A stretch of DNA of 29,147 bases from Perkinsus marinus ATCC 50983. Its lineage: Eukaryota > Perkinsozoa > Perkinsida > Perkinsidae. This document shows, piece after piece, positions 1-9,470 of the stretch. Every line of letters begins with the position of its first letter. Position 1 is the first letter of the stretch. The notes under the pieces are model-generated. The model made no database searches. It had not been told where the DNA came from and saw only the letters and a list, made by a program, of their open reading frames with translations. Position numbers and translations under genes: made by a program. Location of the stretch: the NCBI RefSeq assembly GCF_000006405.1, contig NW_003208628.1, forward strand, positions 53,384 to 82,530, read 5' to 3'.

Positions 1-127
1 ATTATAGGAGTCCATATACGAACTAGGGTAGAAATGTACAGAAACCAACAAGAATTTGCAAATTTCTCAAAATTCCATATTGTCACCAACATATGTGGTC
101 CACCATGTGCATATTTCCCACACTGTG
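1..127 (+). repeat. Repeat family B copy (left edge)
   Basis: This stretch reads from the window edge with the family signature 'gggtagaaatgtacagaaac' and later 'caccaacatatgtgg'. It is close to the reverse complement of 25020-25150, so the two are copies of one dispersed element. It lies in the intron after the last visible exon of the minus-strand RS-rich gene. The left end is cut by the window. Confidence 0.75.
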
Positions 128-219
128 CAGTAGTCGTGATATATATTTTCCCACTCCAAAACAACCAATAGAAGTAATCACTCATAATTTTGCGGCGCGC
201 GGAATCCACAAACTATCAC

Positions 220-1688
220 CTTTTCCATACTCGACACTCCACTGCTACGACTCGGAGGTCGGCCTGATACCAACCAACATAGAAAAATTCACCACTGCTG
301 TTATCAACTCACTCGATTTACGTCTTCTACTACTCCTCCTTGTTGGTGACACACTACTTGTGCGATCGTGCCTTATACCACAATTCTCCCGAATCACATA
401 CTGCCCACCTACCCTTTCGAATCGCTCATCTCCTCTTCATCACTAGAGAACATCCGAGCCACATCGACGAGGTCAGTTCCTGAACACACAATTTTGTGGC
501 GAGTGACGCTGACAATTAAATATTTTGCTCATAAATTTTCATTAAACTCATGATAGTTCATTAAATTTTTGATGATTTACCCACTTTTTTTGCAGAAAAA
601 TTTCATTTTTTCTCAAAATTTTTCTCCCGCTACTACCCTCACTATCAAACGCGGATGAGATGCTAGTGCGCGCTCTCGAACTCCTCCTCGTCACCGCAGA
701 GCCTTGAGATTTCGTCTTAGCTCGACTAGTGCTAAATTGCAAATATTACATATTCCACCTGTGTGAATTTCCAAACGCATAGGCAAAAAAAAATTAGAAA
801 AATTCAAAAATGAAATTTTGAAAATTAAATGCAAAATAAACTTATTACAATTCCACTTGTGAAACGCGAAGTGGAGCTAAACGAACACGATACATGTGTT
901 GAGATTCTCTCAATTGTTGTTGGTGAATATCAAAGCAACTTTTCATCAGAGTTTCACGGGCGGCCCTAGTGATATGAAAAACACTGGTGAAAAAACATAT
1001 TTCACGACTACTGCATATCACCGCGTCGAATATCGCATTTTTCGCCGAGTTTTACGACGCCACTTCACGTAAAACGAGTTGTGAAAGGTATTACTGCTAC
1101 TATATACATCTATTATAACCATAAATTTCTCAATTTTCCTTGAAACTCCAACGAGTATCCTTCACATCGACATTTTTCACAATGTTCAAGTAAGCACGAC
1201 GAGAAAAAAAGTTCAAAAAATTAAAATTCCCAGAAAAATATTCAATTTTACTGACCTTTCACGACCAACTCTCGAGCTCTTACTCACTCTCGAACCCCTA
1301 TCCCTGCTAGATGGACCGCGGCGCGATCTAACAGGGCCTGCGAAAAAAAAGGGCGGAGCGGAGCTTTTCTATACAAAACGGAATATCAATTATGAAAATT
1401 TAGAAAATTCTTGTTGATTTCTGTACACTTTTACCCCACGAAAAGCTTCTGGCAAAAATATAATGAGGAACGAGTTTTACGACGCCACTTCACGTAAAAC
1501 GAGTTGTGAAACTCCAATAATATATGTTTTTATCGATCGTTTCAAGAAGCTGAGTAAAGCAAACATATATATTTTTTTCCAACTTTGCGCTTACTCTTTC
1601 CTCCAGAGCTCGACGGTGTTTGTGGTAGCGGACTCGCGATAGAAGATTCTCTTCTCGAAACGACAGGACCCAACTCCTTCAAACACAT
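220..1688 (-). CDS. Ser/Arg-rich, probably disordered nuclear protein; six exons visible, 3' end off window
   Basis: I read six exons on the minus strand: 1688-1595, 1337-1256, 731-637, 479-413, 371-313 and 263-220. Each has a GT donor and AG acceptor, and all five junctions keep phase, giving 147 residues so far. The start is ATG at 1688, where a pyrimidine-rich acceptor (TTTAG) ends one base earlier, as expected for a trans-splice or leader-intron site. The protein is rich in Ser and Arg, with RS-type runs such as RRSSRAR and RRSSRRRKSS, and has an acidic patch SSDEEEMSDS near residue 110. No folded domain is visible. RS-rich proteins of this kind are commonly pre-mRNA splicing factors or nuclear-speckle proteins, but the family is not identified. 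Introns 1 and 2 hold foldback MITE copies. The last visible exon ends in phase 0 with donor GTGATA, so the gene continues past base 1. Confidence 0.7.
949..1086 (-). repeat. Foldback MITE (family A), reverse orientation
   Basis: Near full-length copy in intron 2 of the minus-strand RS-rich gene. It carries the core 'gactactgcatatcaccgcg' and the arm 'cacttcacgtaaaacgag'. The terminal inverted repeats are worn (gagtttcac / gtgaaa). Confidence 0.8.
1379..1470 (-). repeat. Degenerate family B copy
   Basis: Carries 'attcttgttgatttctgtac' followed by 'acttttacccc', which matches the reverse strand of the copy at 1-127 with drift. It sits in intron 1 of the RS-rich gene, directly beside a MITE fragment. 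Confidence 0.5.
1470..1517 (-). repeat. Foldback MITE (family A) half copy
   Basis: Only one arm is present: 'gccacttcacgtaaaacgag' followed by the terminal repeat GTGAAACTCCAAT. It lies in intron 1 of the RS-rich gene. Confidence 0.65.
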
Positions 1689-2745
1689 GCTAAACAGAAA
1701 AAAAAGTTAGAGCGAAAAATAGTTACAACACATGTCACACAAGTAAACAGCGTATTTTCTCCTAGGAGAATTCGAAAAAAAATCTGCATTTCTCGTTAAC
1801 AAATCAAAATTTTGAGCTGAAACTTCAACTTCGGTTTAGTTTCCTCAACAACTGAGCTCAGAAGCAGCCTCACGACTTGAAATAAAAATGCCCAAAAACC
1901 AACCAAAACTTCCGCTTGCGACCAACACACTAACCTTACCGTATTCTCTCATACTTCAACAGAGAATAAATATTATATACTCGAATGAAACTATAATATT
2001 CGGAACCATTACTGAGATATGAGGGCGAACGAGACAATTATCACCCAGTATATAACCCCGTGTTAGTTCGTTGACGAAGATAATAAATTCTCGATGAAAA
2101 ATTCACATTAGAAAATGCTGATGCACCATAATTATCGCAATTTTCCGCAGCACACAAGGTGTCCCCCTCAAGTGAAAAAATCTCTCAGCTGAAAATCAAC
2201 TAGGTATAATCAGGCTGCGTTATAAGGCATTTTTCTGATGTTATCACCATCGGCAACAACATACAGTTAGAATGCGCGTGGTAAAAAAGTACAACTTGTT
2301 TGAAAAATTCGAAGTCCGATTAAATTTGGAGAATTCCAAGTAGAATTAATATACCACAAATGCACGGCTTCTTGATATACAGAGATATGTGTTGTTAAAA
2401 TGCGCGCAAGTATAACATGGGCCTATTCTGTATCTTCCTCGGTCACCCTCAAGATACCACACACTTACTTTACCAGTACTGCCTTCTTTACACTAGACTG
2501 AGGCACCTTAACACCATTTCTAGTTAGAATACTTCGGAGCTCCGCAATGGTCATCGCCGCGTAGTTACCAGGGGAAGAGCTCATTAGATTGCACTGTTTG
2601 TTACGCTGAAAAATATTTCAGCAGTTGTTGTTAAGCGTAAAATTTTACGCCTTGAACGTATATGTGTTACACTTTTACGATAGTTCTTATGAAAAGTACG
2701 AGACTTTGCGGAAACTTATTTAGCATAATAAATGAATATATAGTG
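1689..2745. other. Intergenic spacer between divergent genes
   Basis: This is the 5' side of the minus-strand RS-rich gene and lies upstream of HSP10. It is AT-rich, with no frame that looks coding on either strand and no repeat copy that I recognise. Promoters for both divergent genes probably lie between here and 3206, but I see no motif I would name. Confidence 0.5.
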
Positions 2746-2844
2746 TTAAGATATGCTAAGATATGCTAAGATATGCTAAGATATATGATAAGATATGCTA
2801 ACATATATGCTAAGCTATATGCTAAGATATATGCTAGTGCTAAG
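2746..2844. repeat. Short satellite, 10-12 bp unit (atatgctaag)
   Basis: The unit 'atatgctaag' repeats in tandem and then shifts to a 12-bp form 'atatatgctaag', about nine units in all with a few substitutions. It lies in the spacer about 360 bp upstream of the HSP10 start codon. Confidence 0.9.
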
Positions 2845-3206
2845 ATTCGCATGGGGTTGGTAAATGTCATTTGTATCTAAACAAGGGACTACAAGATACA
2901 ATGCACAATAACTCCTTTTGCATGAAAATAGATAGCAGTCACTATAACAGCGAAGCGGAGTAATACTGGGCCTATGACTTTGGAACTGCTCCTTAAGGCG
3001 CACCTTAAAAATGACACTACGCACCGTTGCTGCGCACAGAATTGAGCATAATCGATCAGTTGGGCGTAGCGAGATTTGAAAACCTTGGAGTTCCTGTATT
3101 TCCTCAACTGACTGCTCATTGAACAATCTATAATGGCCTCCGTTTAGATAACCTTGCCCTCGTCTACGGTGGTTGTACAGGTGATTTTTATTGGATCGAT
3201 ACGCAC

Positions 3207-4395
3207 ATGTCTGTAGTACACGCCACTACTGCTGCTTCTAAGGTTGCCTGCCGCTTCATCCCTCTCCTAGACCGAGTCCTAGTGCAGAAACTTCGGTGAG
3301 CACCCTACTAGATTGATACGCGCTTGCACTTGACAACCTCGCTCTTGCTGCTGTACGGCTGTAGGAAAGTACTGTATGGTTGTTGTTCAGTGTGGAGTCG
3401 AAGACCGCTACAGGAGTGTTCCTGCCCGAGGCTGCCAAGCCGACTATTAACCAGGCTGTAGTCATGGCTGTTGGTAGCGGTAGGATCCTCAATGATGGAA
3501 CTAAGGTGAAGTGGGGGAAGGCTACCATGTGAGGTATGCTTTCGACGCTTCTCGGTGGTCGATACAGTTGTATTGTCGTCGTCGTTGTCTATACAGTGTG
3601 TATCTGTATTATCATCATCAATACAGTTGTATTGTCGTCGTCGTTGTCTATACAGTGTGTATCTGTATCATCATCATCATCAATACAGTTGTATTGTCGT
3701 CGTCGTTGTCTATACAGTGTGTATCTGTATTATCATCATCAATACAGTTGTATTGTCGTCGTCGTTGTCTATACAGTGTGTATCTGTATCATCATCATCA
3801 ATACAGTTGTATTGTCGTCGTCGTTGTCTATACAGTGTGTATCCGTATCATCATCATCAATACAGTTGTATTGTCGTCGTCGTTGTCTATACAGTGTGTA
3901 TCTGTATCATCATCATCAATACAGTTGTATTGTCGTCGTCGTTGTCTATACAGTGTGTATCCGTATCATCATCATCAATACAGTTGTATTGTCGTCGTCG
4001 TTGTCTATACAGTGTGTATCTGTATCATCATCATCAATACAGTTGTATTGTCGTCGTCGTTGTCTATACAGTGTGTATCTGTATCATCATCATCACAGTT
4101 GTATTGTCGTCGTCGTTGTCTATACAGTGTGTATCTGTATCATCATCATCAATACAGTTGTATTGTCGTCGTCGTTGTCTATACAGTGTGTATCTGTATC
4201 ATCATCATCAATACAGTTGTATTGTCGTCGTCGTTTTTTCAGATCCCTATTTCGGTCCAGCCCGGTGATAAAGTTATTATACCCGAATTTGGTGGTATGA
4301 ATTTGAAGTTGGACGGTGAAGACTTCCAAGTTTTCCGTGACGATGACATTGTGGGCAAAATCGTTTCACAACAAGCAACATCTACGGAGGAGTAA
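3207..4395 (+). CDS. HSP10: HSP10 / chaperonin-10 co-chaperonin, three exons
   Basis: This is the GroES-family lid of the HSP60 chamber, which folds proteins in mitochondria. Exons are 3207-3295, 3391-3505 and 4243-4395; the junctions fit in phase and give 118 residues. The match is clear: an N-terminal RFIPLLDRVLVQKL strand, a mobile loop ending in GVFLP (canonical form GIxLP, where the hydrophobic triplet docks on HSP60), VVMAVGSGR, PGDKVIIPEFGG, and a C-terminal DGEDFQVFRDDDIVGKI. About 15 residues precede the conserved core; this could be a short mitochondrial targeting extension (Ser/Thr/Ala plus Lys and Arg, no acidic residue), but it also contains a His and is not strongly amphipathic. 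The tail SQQATSTEE extends a little past the usual end. The start is the first ATG in frame with the core, and an acceptor-like 'tgtacag' lies 27 bases upstream. Intron 2 is filled by a minisatellite. Confidence 0.95.
3561..4237 (+). repeat. 59-bp minisatellite in HSP10 intron 2
   Basis: About 11 tandem units of 59 bp; one is 62 bp (an extra ATC) and one is a few bases short. Units are nearly identical and differ mostly at T/C in 'gtgtatc(t/c)gtat(t/c)atc'. Each unit holds the 16-base inverted repeat CAATACA-GT-TGTATTG and short GTC and ATC triplet runs. The array ends directly at the polypyrimidine/AG acceptor of exon 3. It has no stop codon in any plus-strand frame, and since 59 is not a multiple of 3 each long frame simply cycles through all three readings. 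Confidence 0.97.
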
Positions 4396-4550
4396 AACTG
4401 CTGTTGTTTCCGTGAGAAGTAAATACTTGAATGGCTTATGAGGAAGTGTTGGGGTTGTTAATTGTATCGTACTGGCTTGGTCACTAATGAGCAACTGAAA
4501 TTTCCCGAATGACGCCGATTCTCTCATTCTTCTGGCAGCAGGTCTTCTTG

Positions 4551-4665
4551 ATTGGAGTTTCACGATCACCCGCTTTACGTGAAGTGGTGAAAACGCGATA
4601 TTCGCGGTGATATGCAGTAGTCGTGGAATATTTTTTTCATATCACTAGGGTGGACAAACTCCAAT
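4551..4665 (+). repeat. Foldback MITE (family A), complete, forward
   Basis: One of the best-preserved copies, 115 bp, with matching ends ATTGGAGTTT and AAACTCCAAT. It follows the 3' end of HSP10 by about 155 bp. The inner part contains 'tatgcagtagtcgtggaata' and 'catatcactagggtg'. Confidence 0.9.
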
Positions 4666-4729
4666 GTTTTCTCCTTGAAAATTCCTCAACTGAACTTTTG
4701 AGGGTTTCGTGTAACAGAAGCACTGTGCG

Positions 4730-4802
4730 AAAATATGCACGCAATATGGGAATATGGAAATTATGTGGTTAGTCGTTGATTCCTGTAAATTTCTACACTG
4801 GT
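4730..4802 (-). repeat. Degenerate family B copy
   Basis: Shows 'cgaaaatatgcacgcaatat' and 'gattcctgtaaatttctac', in the same order as the better copy at 25020-25150 but with many substitutions. Confidence 0.45.
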
Positions 4803-5051
4803 TGTATCATCATTTAGAAAAGCAAATATGATATTCCAACACTGAAATTGGGTATCTTAGGGTAGCGTATAATCGTCCTTATTTTGAGAAGACTCGTATA
4901 GCCATAAACACAATGTAATGCTAAAAATTATTTTTTTGTGGGAAGTGATCATGTGTAGGATTTGCCGTAGTTTTATATACCATTTTTGGAGAGTATCGTC
5001 TTTTACGAACATATAGTCATCCTTCAGGGCGTGTCCTTACAAGGAATTATC

Positions 5052-5353
5052 TAACTCTTGAGAAAAAACGTCCCCCAGGGTTTGATAACAGTGGGGAAAG
5101 GGATGTTACTAATGTGATGACATTTACATGGGAAATTGTCGAATGTTCCTACTGGGAACATTGAAATTTCTTCACCCTAGTGATATGGAAAACACTGGTA
5201 ATGCGTATCAGTGTAAGTCTTGGCCAGGAACTCATCTACCTCTGAGAGAAAACGTTTCCCAGGGTTTGATAATAGTGGGGAAAATGATGTTATCAATGTG
5301 ATGACATTTACATGGGAATCTGATTGAAGAATGTTCCTCCCGGGAACATTATA
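5052..5353 (+). repeat. Direct duplication of an ~105-bp segment
   Basis: 5058-5162 and 5244-5353 are diverged direct copies. Both have 'cagggtttgataa', 'gatgacatttacatgggaa' and a closing palindrome of the type AATGTTCC-n-GGGAACATT. A partial family A fragment (5163-5205) lies between them. No coding frame across the pair is convincing. Confidence 0.75.
5163..5205 (-). repeat. Foldback MITE (family A) fragment
   Basis: Only the end 'ttcaccctagtgatatggaa' plus 'aacactgg' remains. It sits between the two copies of the local direct duplication, which suggests it was involved in or captured by that duplication. Confidence 0.6.
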
Positions 5354-5517
5354 GGTTCCTGGTGTGTCTTTCACATGTCCGAAACGACGTGTATATCTTA
5401 TGTGAGTAACATGATCATCGAGATTGGTTTTTATAAATTCTGTGAAATTGTTATTGTTTCGACTGCTGCTCATGCTCATCATGAACGATATCCAAATTAG
5501 TTTGTTTTGGTTTGCAG

Positions 5518-6637
5518 TCGGTGATGACAAGTCCAGAGGAGCTCCTGGTGGTGGTAAGATGTGATCATTCAACTATGTGTTGCTCGTTATTAAGGACCGA
5601 TAATGAGGAGCGTATTTATGCTAGAGGTGGAATCGGTGTGGGAAAATATGCATATTGTCAACTACATATGTAGGGCACATTTGTGGAAGTTGTGAGGAAA
5701 ATTTTTGGGAAGTCTTCATAGTTTCTGTGCACTTTTATCCGAATTTGTATATAAGCTTCTAAACTCATTTTTCCGACGCTGGGTGGAATTTTTGGTAAGG
5801 CGGTATCACCAGTCACCCCCGAATTGATACTTGAAATTGGGAAGTATATTGTCCCTTGTACAGCTCCATCGCTCCGTCAACTCATTTTTGCGCTATGGTG
5901 AATGAATCGGCCGATGTAGAGGAGTGGTGGGACTCGATGTGGTTTGGAGTGCGGATGAAACTCTCGAAGATTTTTTGGAGTTTCACGACCCGTTTGACGT
6001 GAAAAGGCGTAAATTTCCGCGACCGATAAAACAATTATTTTATGCGAAGTGAATTGTGAAATATGTTTTTCATATCGCACAGGATCGTGAAACTCCACTG
6101 TATCGTTCAACGCTCCGACTCCTGTTCGCAACTGGTGGTAGACGGCGGCGGCAGCAGTTGAGGATTTATTATTGGTTCACGCTCGGTGTTGATCTGGAAG
6201 TAGGAGGTTTGTAGTGCTGGATAACGTTAGGGTACGAGGCAATAGTATCCAAGCTAAACGATGATATATTGTTAAGAAAGTTTCAAAACCCGTTTTATGT
6301 GAAGTGGCGTAATACCTTATAAAAATCCCGATATTCGTGCTATGTGGTGCAATTGAAATTTATCTCTCATTAGTGTTTTCAAGTCGGGGGTGAAACTCTA
6401 ATATACTGTCTTCGATCAACGAATGATGTTGACTATTATGATACTTCAACATCGTTATTTATTATCCTATTAGAAATTCCGCGTTCATGGTTTAGAAATC
6501 TCGATTGGGGGAAAATTATATTTTTTCCATTAGGGTTACCTGGTAAAATTTTCGGAATCGTTATACAGTTGTTGTCGGTGTTGGGAGTATATATGTCGTC
6601 GGTTTCACCAGCTGGGCTTGCGAGTTTCCTCGATTAG
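5518..6637 (+). CDS. Cluster of exon-like segments; unresolved multi-exon gene
   Basis: Several short segments look like exons but I could not join them with confidence. 5518-5553 lies between a good acceptor (tttgcag) and a good donor (GTAAGA). 5864 onward is open with ATG at 5895 and reads MVNESADVEEWWDSMWFG. 6159-6200 reads LRIYYWFTLGVDLE before GTAGGA. 6216 onward reads CWITLGYEAIVSKLNDD. 6569-6637 follows the acceptor ttatacag and reads to a TAG (LLSVLGVYMSSVSPAG in one frame). Two MITEs (5975-6098 and 6279-6402) interrupt the series just as they do in introns of the clear genes. No family is recognised, and phases between the pieces do not all agree, so exons may be missing or some pieces may be chance. 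Confidence 0.3.
5638..5768 (-). repeat. Family B copy, reverse, diverged
   Basis: Begins 'tgtgggaaaatatgcatatt' and continues through 'gtttctgtgcacttttatcc' and 'gaatttgtatataagc', matching the order of parts at 25020-25150. Confidence 0.6.
5975..6098 (+). repeat. Foldback MITE (family A), forward, diverged middle
   Basis: Ends are TTGGAGTTTCACGACCCG and CGTGAAACTCCA. The middle differs from the main type (contains 'gcgaagtgaattgtgaaata'). Confidence 0.85.
6279..6402 (+). repeat. Foldback MITE (family A), forward, worn
   Basis: Starts AAGTTTCAAAACCCG, then 'ttttatgtgaagtggcgtaa', and ends GGTGAAACTCTAAT. Several substitutions in both ends suggest an older insertion. Confidence 0.75.
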
Positions 6638-6770
6638 TGTAGAAGTTTACATATGAATTGTGAAATGATCAGAATGATAATCGTATTCGTGTTTGAGTCG
6701 AAGTGGATGTCCATAATCAGGGGTCAACGGGAAGGGTGATGATTTTGAGCGCAGAATTCAACATTTTCCC

Positions 6771-7694
6771 ATGAGCACTCCCCAAACTATCTATACTGTC
6801 ACATCGCAGGGCTTACGGCGTATTATTGGTAACAGTGAATGTACTCTGTCGCATCTTTACACTAGTATATGGGGTTACGCGAGGTTGCACGGTCTGAAAA
6901 GGCCCCGAGGGACTTTCCAAACGGATGATCAGCTTGCGGTTGTCTTTGGTAGAAGAGGAATCATTCATTACGATGAGCTTCCTGCGCTCATATCTCCGTT
7001 GATCTCGCTAGGGCGAGCGCCAGTTCAAAACAAAACAATAGAGCAAACAGATTGTGAAGTGCGTCGACCGAAGTTGTATATACCAAATGCTGAGTTAAAG
7101 GCGGTTCTTGAAACTAACAGGCAAGAGGAAATATGCACTTTTGAGGAAGCTGTGAATGGTGTGAAAAATTATGCTATTGCGAAGGGCCTTATTCTGGAGG
7201 TCCACCCGGTGTTTATCGTTACTGACCAAACACTGCGTCCGCTGTTTCCTATGGCTTCAGTACCGCTTGGTTTAGTAGGCAATTTCATATGGTATGCACT
7301 CACGCCGTCTACTATAACAACGACAGATTTCCCGAAAGAATATTTCAACCCGCAAACTGCAGCGATGAGGCCGAACTCAGCTCTAGCCAGGATCGTTGGT
7401 GAAGCCCCGCAGTTTCCTCAAGAACTTCTACTTGAAGTGGCAGCTTATGTGCTCCGAAATGGTCTTCAACGAGATGGACGTGTTTGGGTTGACGATAAAC
7501 TTGCCGCATTAGATCCAACTTGGCACTGTGGAAGTACAATAAGTAAATTGAATCTCTTCAGACGTGTGGTTGGGAATACTACAAACGTGGAAACTGACGT
7601 GGTACAGCTTCCTCGTCACCATCCCTTGAGACGTGAGACGGCTTTATCGAAGATATTTGAGGTCGGTCGCAGTGAACACCGGGCCTATGATTAA
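6771..7694 (+). CDS. Protein with three tandem SWIB/MDM2-like domains (307 aa), single exon
   Basis: The product has three copies of one pattern at about residues 8-78, 105-178 and 202-270. Each has a helix with xLxxIxG or xLxxVL, then a helix ending in Y-x4-GL (IWGYARLHGL, KNYAIAKGL, AAYVLRNGL), then D-x2-L-x3-F or D-x2-L-x2-L (TDDQLAVVFG, TDQTLRPLFP, DDKLAALDP), then a last helix. This is the SWIB fold: domain 1 is a clear match, domains 2 and 3 are weaker. SWIB domains occur in BAF60-type chromatin remodelling subunits, in eIF2D, fused to bacterial or plastid topoisomerases, and alone in alveolates and plants. No other domain is visible, so the role is not known. The first ATG of the frame is used; an in-frame stop lies upstream, and an acceptor-like 'gcgcag' 16 bases before the ATG could be a trans-splice site. 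The reading frame is intact and ends in TAA-rich sequence with AATAAA at about 7761. Confidence 0.85.
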   Translation: MSTPQTIYTVTSQGLRRIIGNSECTLSHLYTSIWGYARLHGLKRPRGTFQTDDQLAVVFGRRGIIHYDELPALISPLISLGRAPVQNKTIEQTDCEVRRPKLYIPNAELKAVLETNRQEEICTFEEAVNGVKNYAIAKGLILEVHPVFIVTDQTLRPLFPMASVPLGLVGNFIWYALTPSTITTTDFPKEYFNPQTAAMRPNSALARIVGEAPQFPQELLLEVAAYVLRNGLQRDGRVWVDDKLAALDPTWHCGSTISKLNLFRRVVGNTTNVETDVVQLPRHHPLRRETALSKIFEVGRSEHRAYD

Positions 7695-7973
7695 ACTGTT
7701 ACTATTGTTTTTCCATGTAATATGTTGCGTTGACCAGTCGGGAAGGTGTTCGAACTGTAATAAAAATTGAATATCTATCACAAGGAGAGACAGCAAGATA
7801 GGCTAGTCGTCACCGCTATGCTACCAAGTCAACTGAACTAGCGCCGAATCGCTTCACATCGACTATGAACTATTTTCAGGGATTACAGTTTGAGATTGCA
7901 GAATTTGTCTATACAATTACTATGTGAACAGTCCGGTAGTAACATACCGTGTATTAGTAGAAACTTTTTCGAA

Positions 7974-8470
7974 ATGCTGTCGCCGTTCATACGTAGTCTC
8001 TGGGCAACTCTTTGCATCTCAAGAGTTTTTGCCCTGCCCGTGGATCGGTTTAGGATCTCAAACGATACTGAGGTAGGTCGTCTCCGGGATCCTCCGCTTC
8101 TGAAGTTTTCTTTATTCAAGGTAAGAAAAGTCCAAAGCGATGCAGGAATGGCGACGATAGACGCCGAGTATAAAACTCTTCTATGTTCTACTGGTGGATG
8201 ACTTGGTTTTTCGAGCTGAAAAAGTCTAAAAATGAAAAAAAAAATAAAATTTACTCTTTTTTATTAGCTTGATTTTTCGAGGTACTTCCCTCCAGTCAAC
8301 GAGACTCTTCTTGAGACTGATGAGGGCGCACCTATGATCATGTGGATTTAGGGTGGCCGAGGAGCTTCCGGGTTAATCGAAAATTTCTTCGAAGTTGGCC
8401 CTCTCGATCGGATCAACAACATATACACCCCCTCACATAATCTTAGCAAAAAGGGTGCGCGATCCAAAAA
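7974..8470 (+). pseudogene. Broken serine carboxypeptidase (peptidase family S10), N-terminal part
   Basis: Two pieces match the N-terminal part of S10 carboxypeptidases, secreted or lysosomal enzymes that remove C-terminal residues. Exon 1 (7974-8193) begins with a signal peptide (SLWATLCISRVFA) and reaches DAGMATIDAEYKTLL, then FYW in a shifted frame. An intron with donor GTGGAT at 8194 and acceptor CGAG ends at 8281. Exon 2 continues YFPPVNETLL, GAPMIMWI, GGRGASG and NFFEVGPL, which aligns to the oxyanion-hole block WLNGGPG. It is broken host DNA: a frameshift lies before FYW (about 8183), the Asn of NGGPG is an in-frame TAG (about 8349), and the Pro is Arg. The catalytic Ser, Asp and His regions are not found downstream, so the 3' two thirds are missing. 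The intron phase across the FYW junction still fits (TG+G), showing descent from a working gene. Confidence 0.8.
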
Positions 8471-8565
8471 GTAAGTTTTTACTCTATATTTAACACTCAT
8501 ATTTCGGTACGGGACCCCCAGGCATGCTAGTTATACGATGCTAACGTCTCGTGACTCGATTACCC

Positions 8566-9033
8566 TCAATTCCATAAATACACCGTTGCGCCCATTTTAC
8601 AACGCCACATAATCTTCACTGAAGCCGTTCTTTTAACGATGCTCAAGTAGTTAATAGAAGGGGCCCCTTGGTTGCCACGGAGATCGCTTGACGGCCTCCA
8701 ATCAGGATGCTCACCGTCGTTGAAGAACACGCGGGCAGATTCACTGATCAGATGAGGCTTTACGAAGCGTACTTCCAACAACGACTCCTCACTCTCAGTG
8801 GGAGGCGCTGTGGAGTGACTGGCGATGCTTCAGAGTGCATCAAAGGGCTACAGTCGTTGACTCATGCAGCTCCTCCCGGTGGGTCACGGTGGTCTCCTGG
8901 TACAATTTGTGGTTCTCGAACATATCCGTGGCCAGCAGTTTCACAATCTTTTTATCGGCCTCCTCGGTGTAGAGAGTCCAAGAGTTGGGCACCAAACCAG
9001 TTTCAGCGAAAGCGGTAAAGTTAGCATGAGTTT
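8566..9033 (-). pseudogene. Coding-like remnant, unrecognised
   Basis: On the minus strand, 9033-8840 is open and reads like protein (FTAFAETGLVPNSWTLY, ADKKIVKLLATDMFENHK) and ends in TGA. A second frame from 8781 down reads FVKPHLISESARVFFNDG and then WRPSSDLRGNQG. The composition looks coding, but the frames do not join, no ATG suits the first piece, and no family is recognised. It may be a decayed gene of this lineage. It could also be chance, as the segment is under 500 bp. Confidence 0.3.
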
Positions 9034-9470
9034 TGGGTCAATACCCTCCGCTCCACTTCCAACCCACTCATGGAGCAACTAAACATCTACCTTCACAAGG
9101 CCGTGATGAACCCAGCCATCCTTCTGGTGTTGTGTATGATGACATTGTATATGACGATTGATTTATTGCTCGCATATTGTATATTTGTGCCATCATCGCT
9201 CGCCAAGATACCCGCATGACTATTCGAAACCGTCGAACCTAATGATTCCTTCAATCCGATTCTCTCTGATATTGCGTTGTCATCTGCTGGTCCAACAGAG
9301 TGTGACCGACGTCGAGCCTGCGAGCAGTAGACAGGACACCACGTGGCTTGTTCTCAAGTATGTTCGGAGTATTGATAGCTCCCTTCAGCGCTTGCATTGG
9401 CCCGAAGAGAAGCCCAGACAGCAACTCATCTTCAGCCTGCCACTTCGTACATGGCATCCGGTGGACATCG
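9034..9470. other. Spacer with no supported gene
   Basis: Open frames exist on both strands (9158-9475 plus, 9251-9457 minus), but they overlap each other and none shows a domain, signal peptide or splice sites. I see no copy of the two repeat families here. Confidence 0.5.

Noticed and set aside
93-553. Plus-strand ORFs near the left edge
   Set aside because: They are shadows of the minus-strand RS-rich exons, which have matching splice sites and phase.
3561-4237. CRISPR-like array
   Set aside because: Units are continuous direct repeats with no unique spacers, inside a eukaryotic intron.
3511-4395. Three long overlapping plus-strand ORFs (237-294 codons) rich in YCRRR, VVVVV and SSS
   Set aside because: They are translations of the 59-bp minisatellite in HSP10 intron 2; the real coding part is only exon 3 from 4243.
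5177-5572. 131-codon minus-strand ORF
   Set aside because: It covers a direct duplication, a MITE fragment and a plus-strand exon-like segment; no domain or splice signals.
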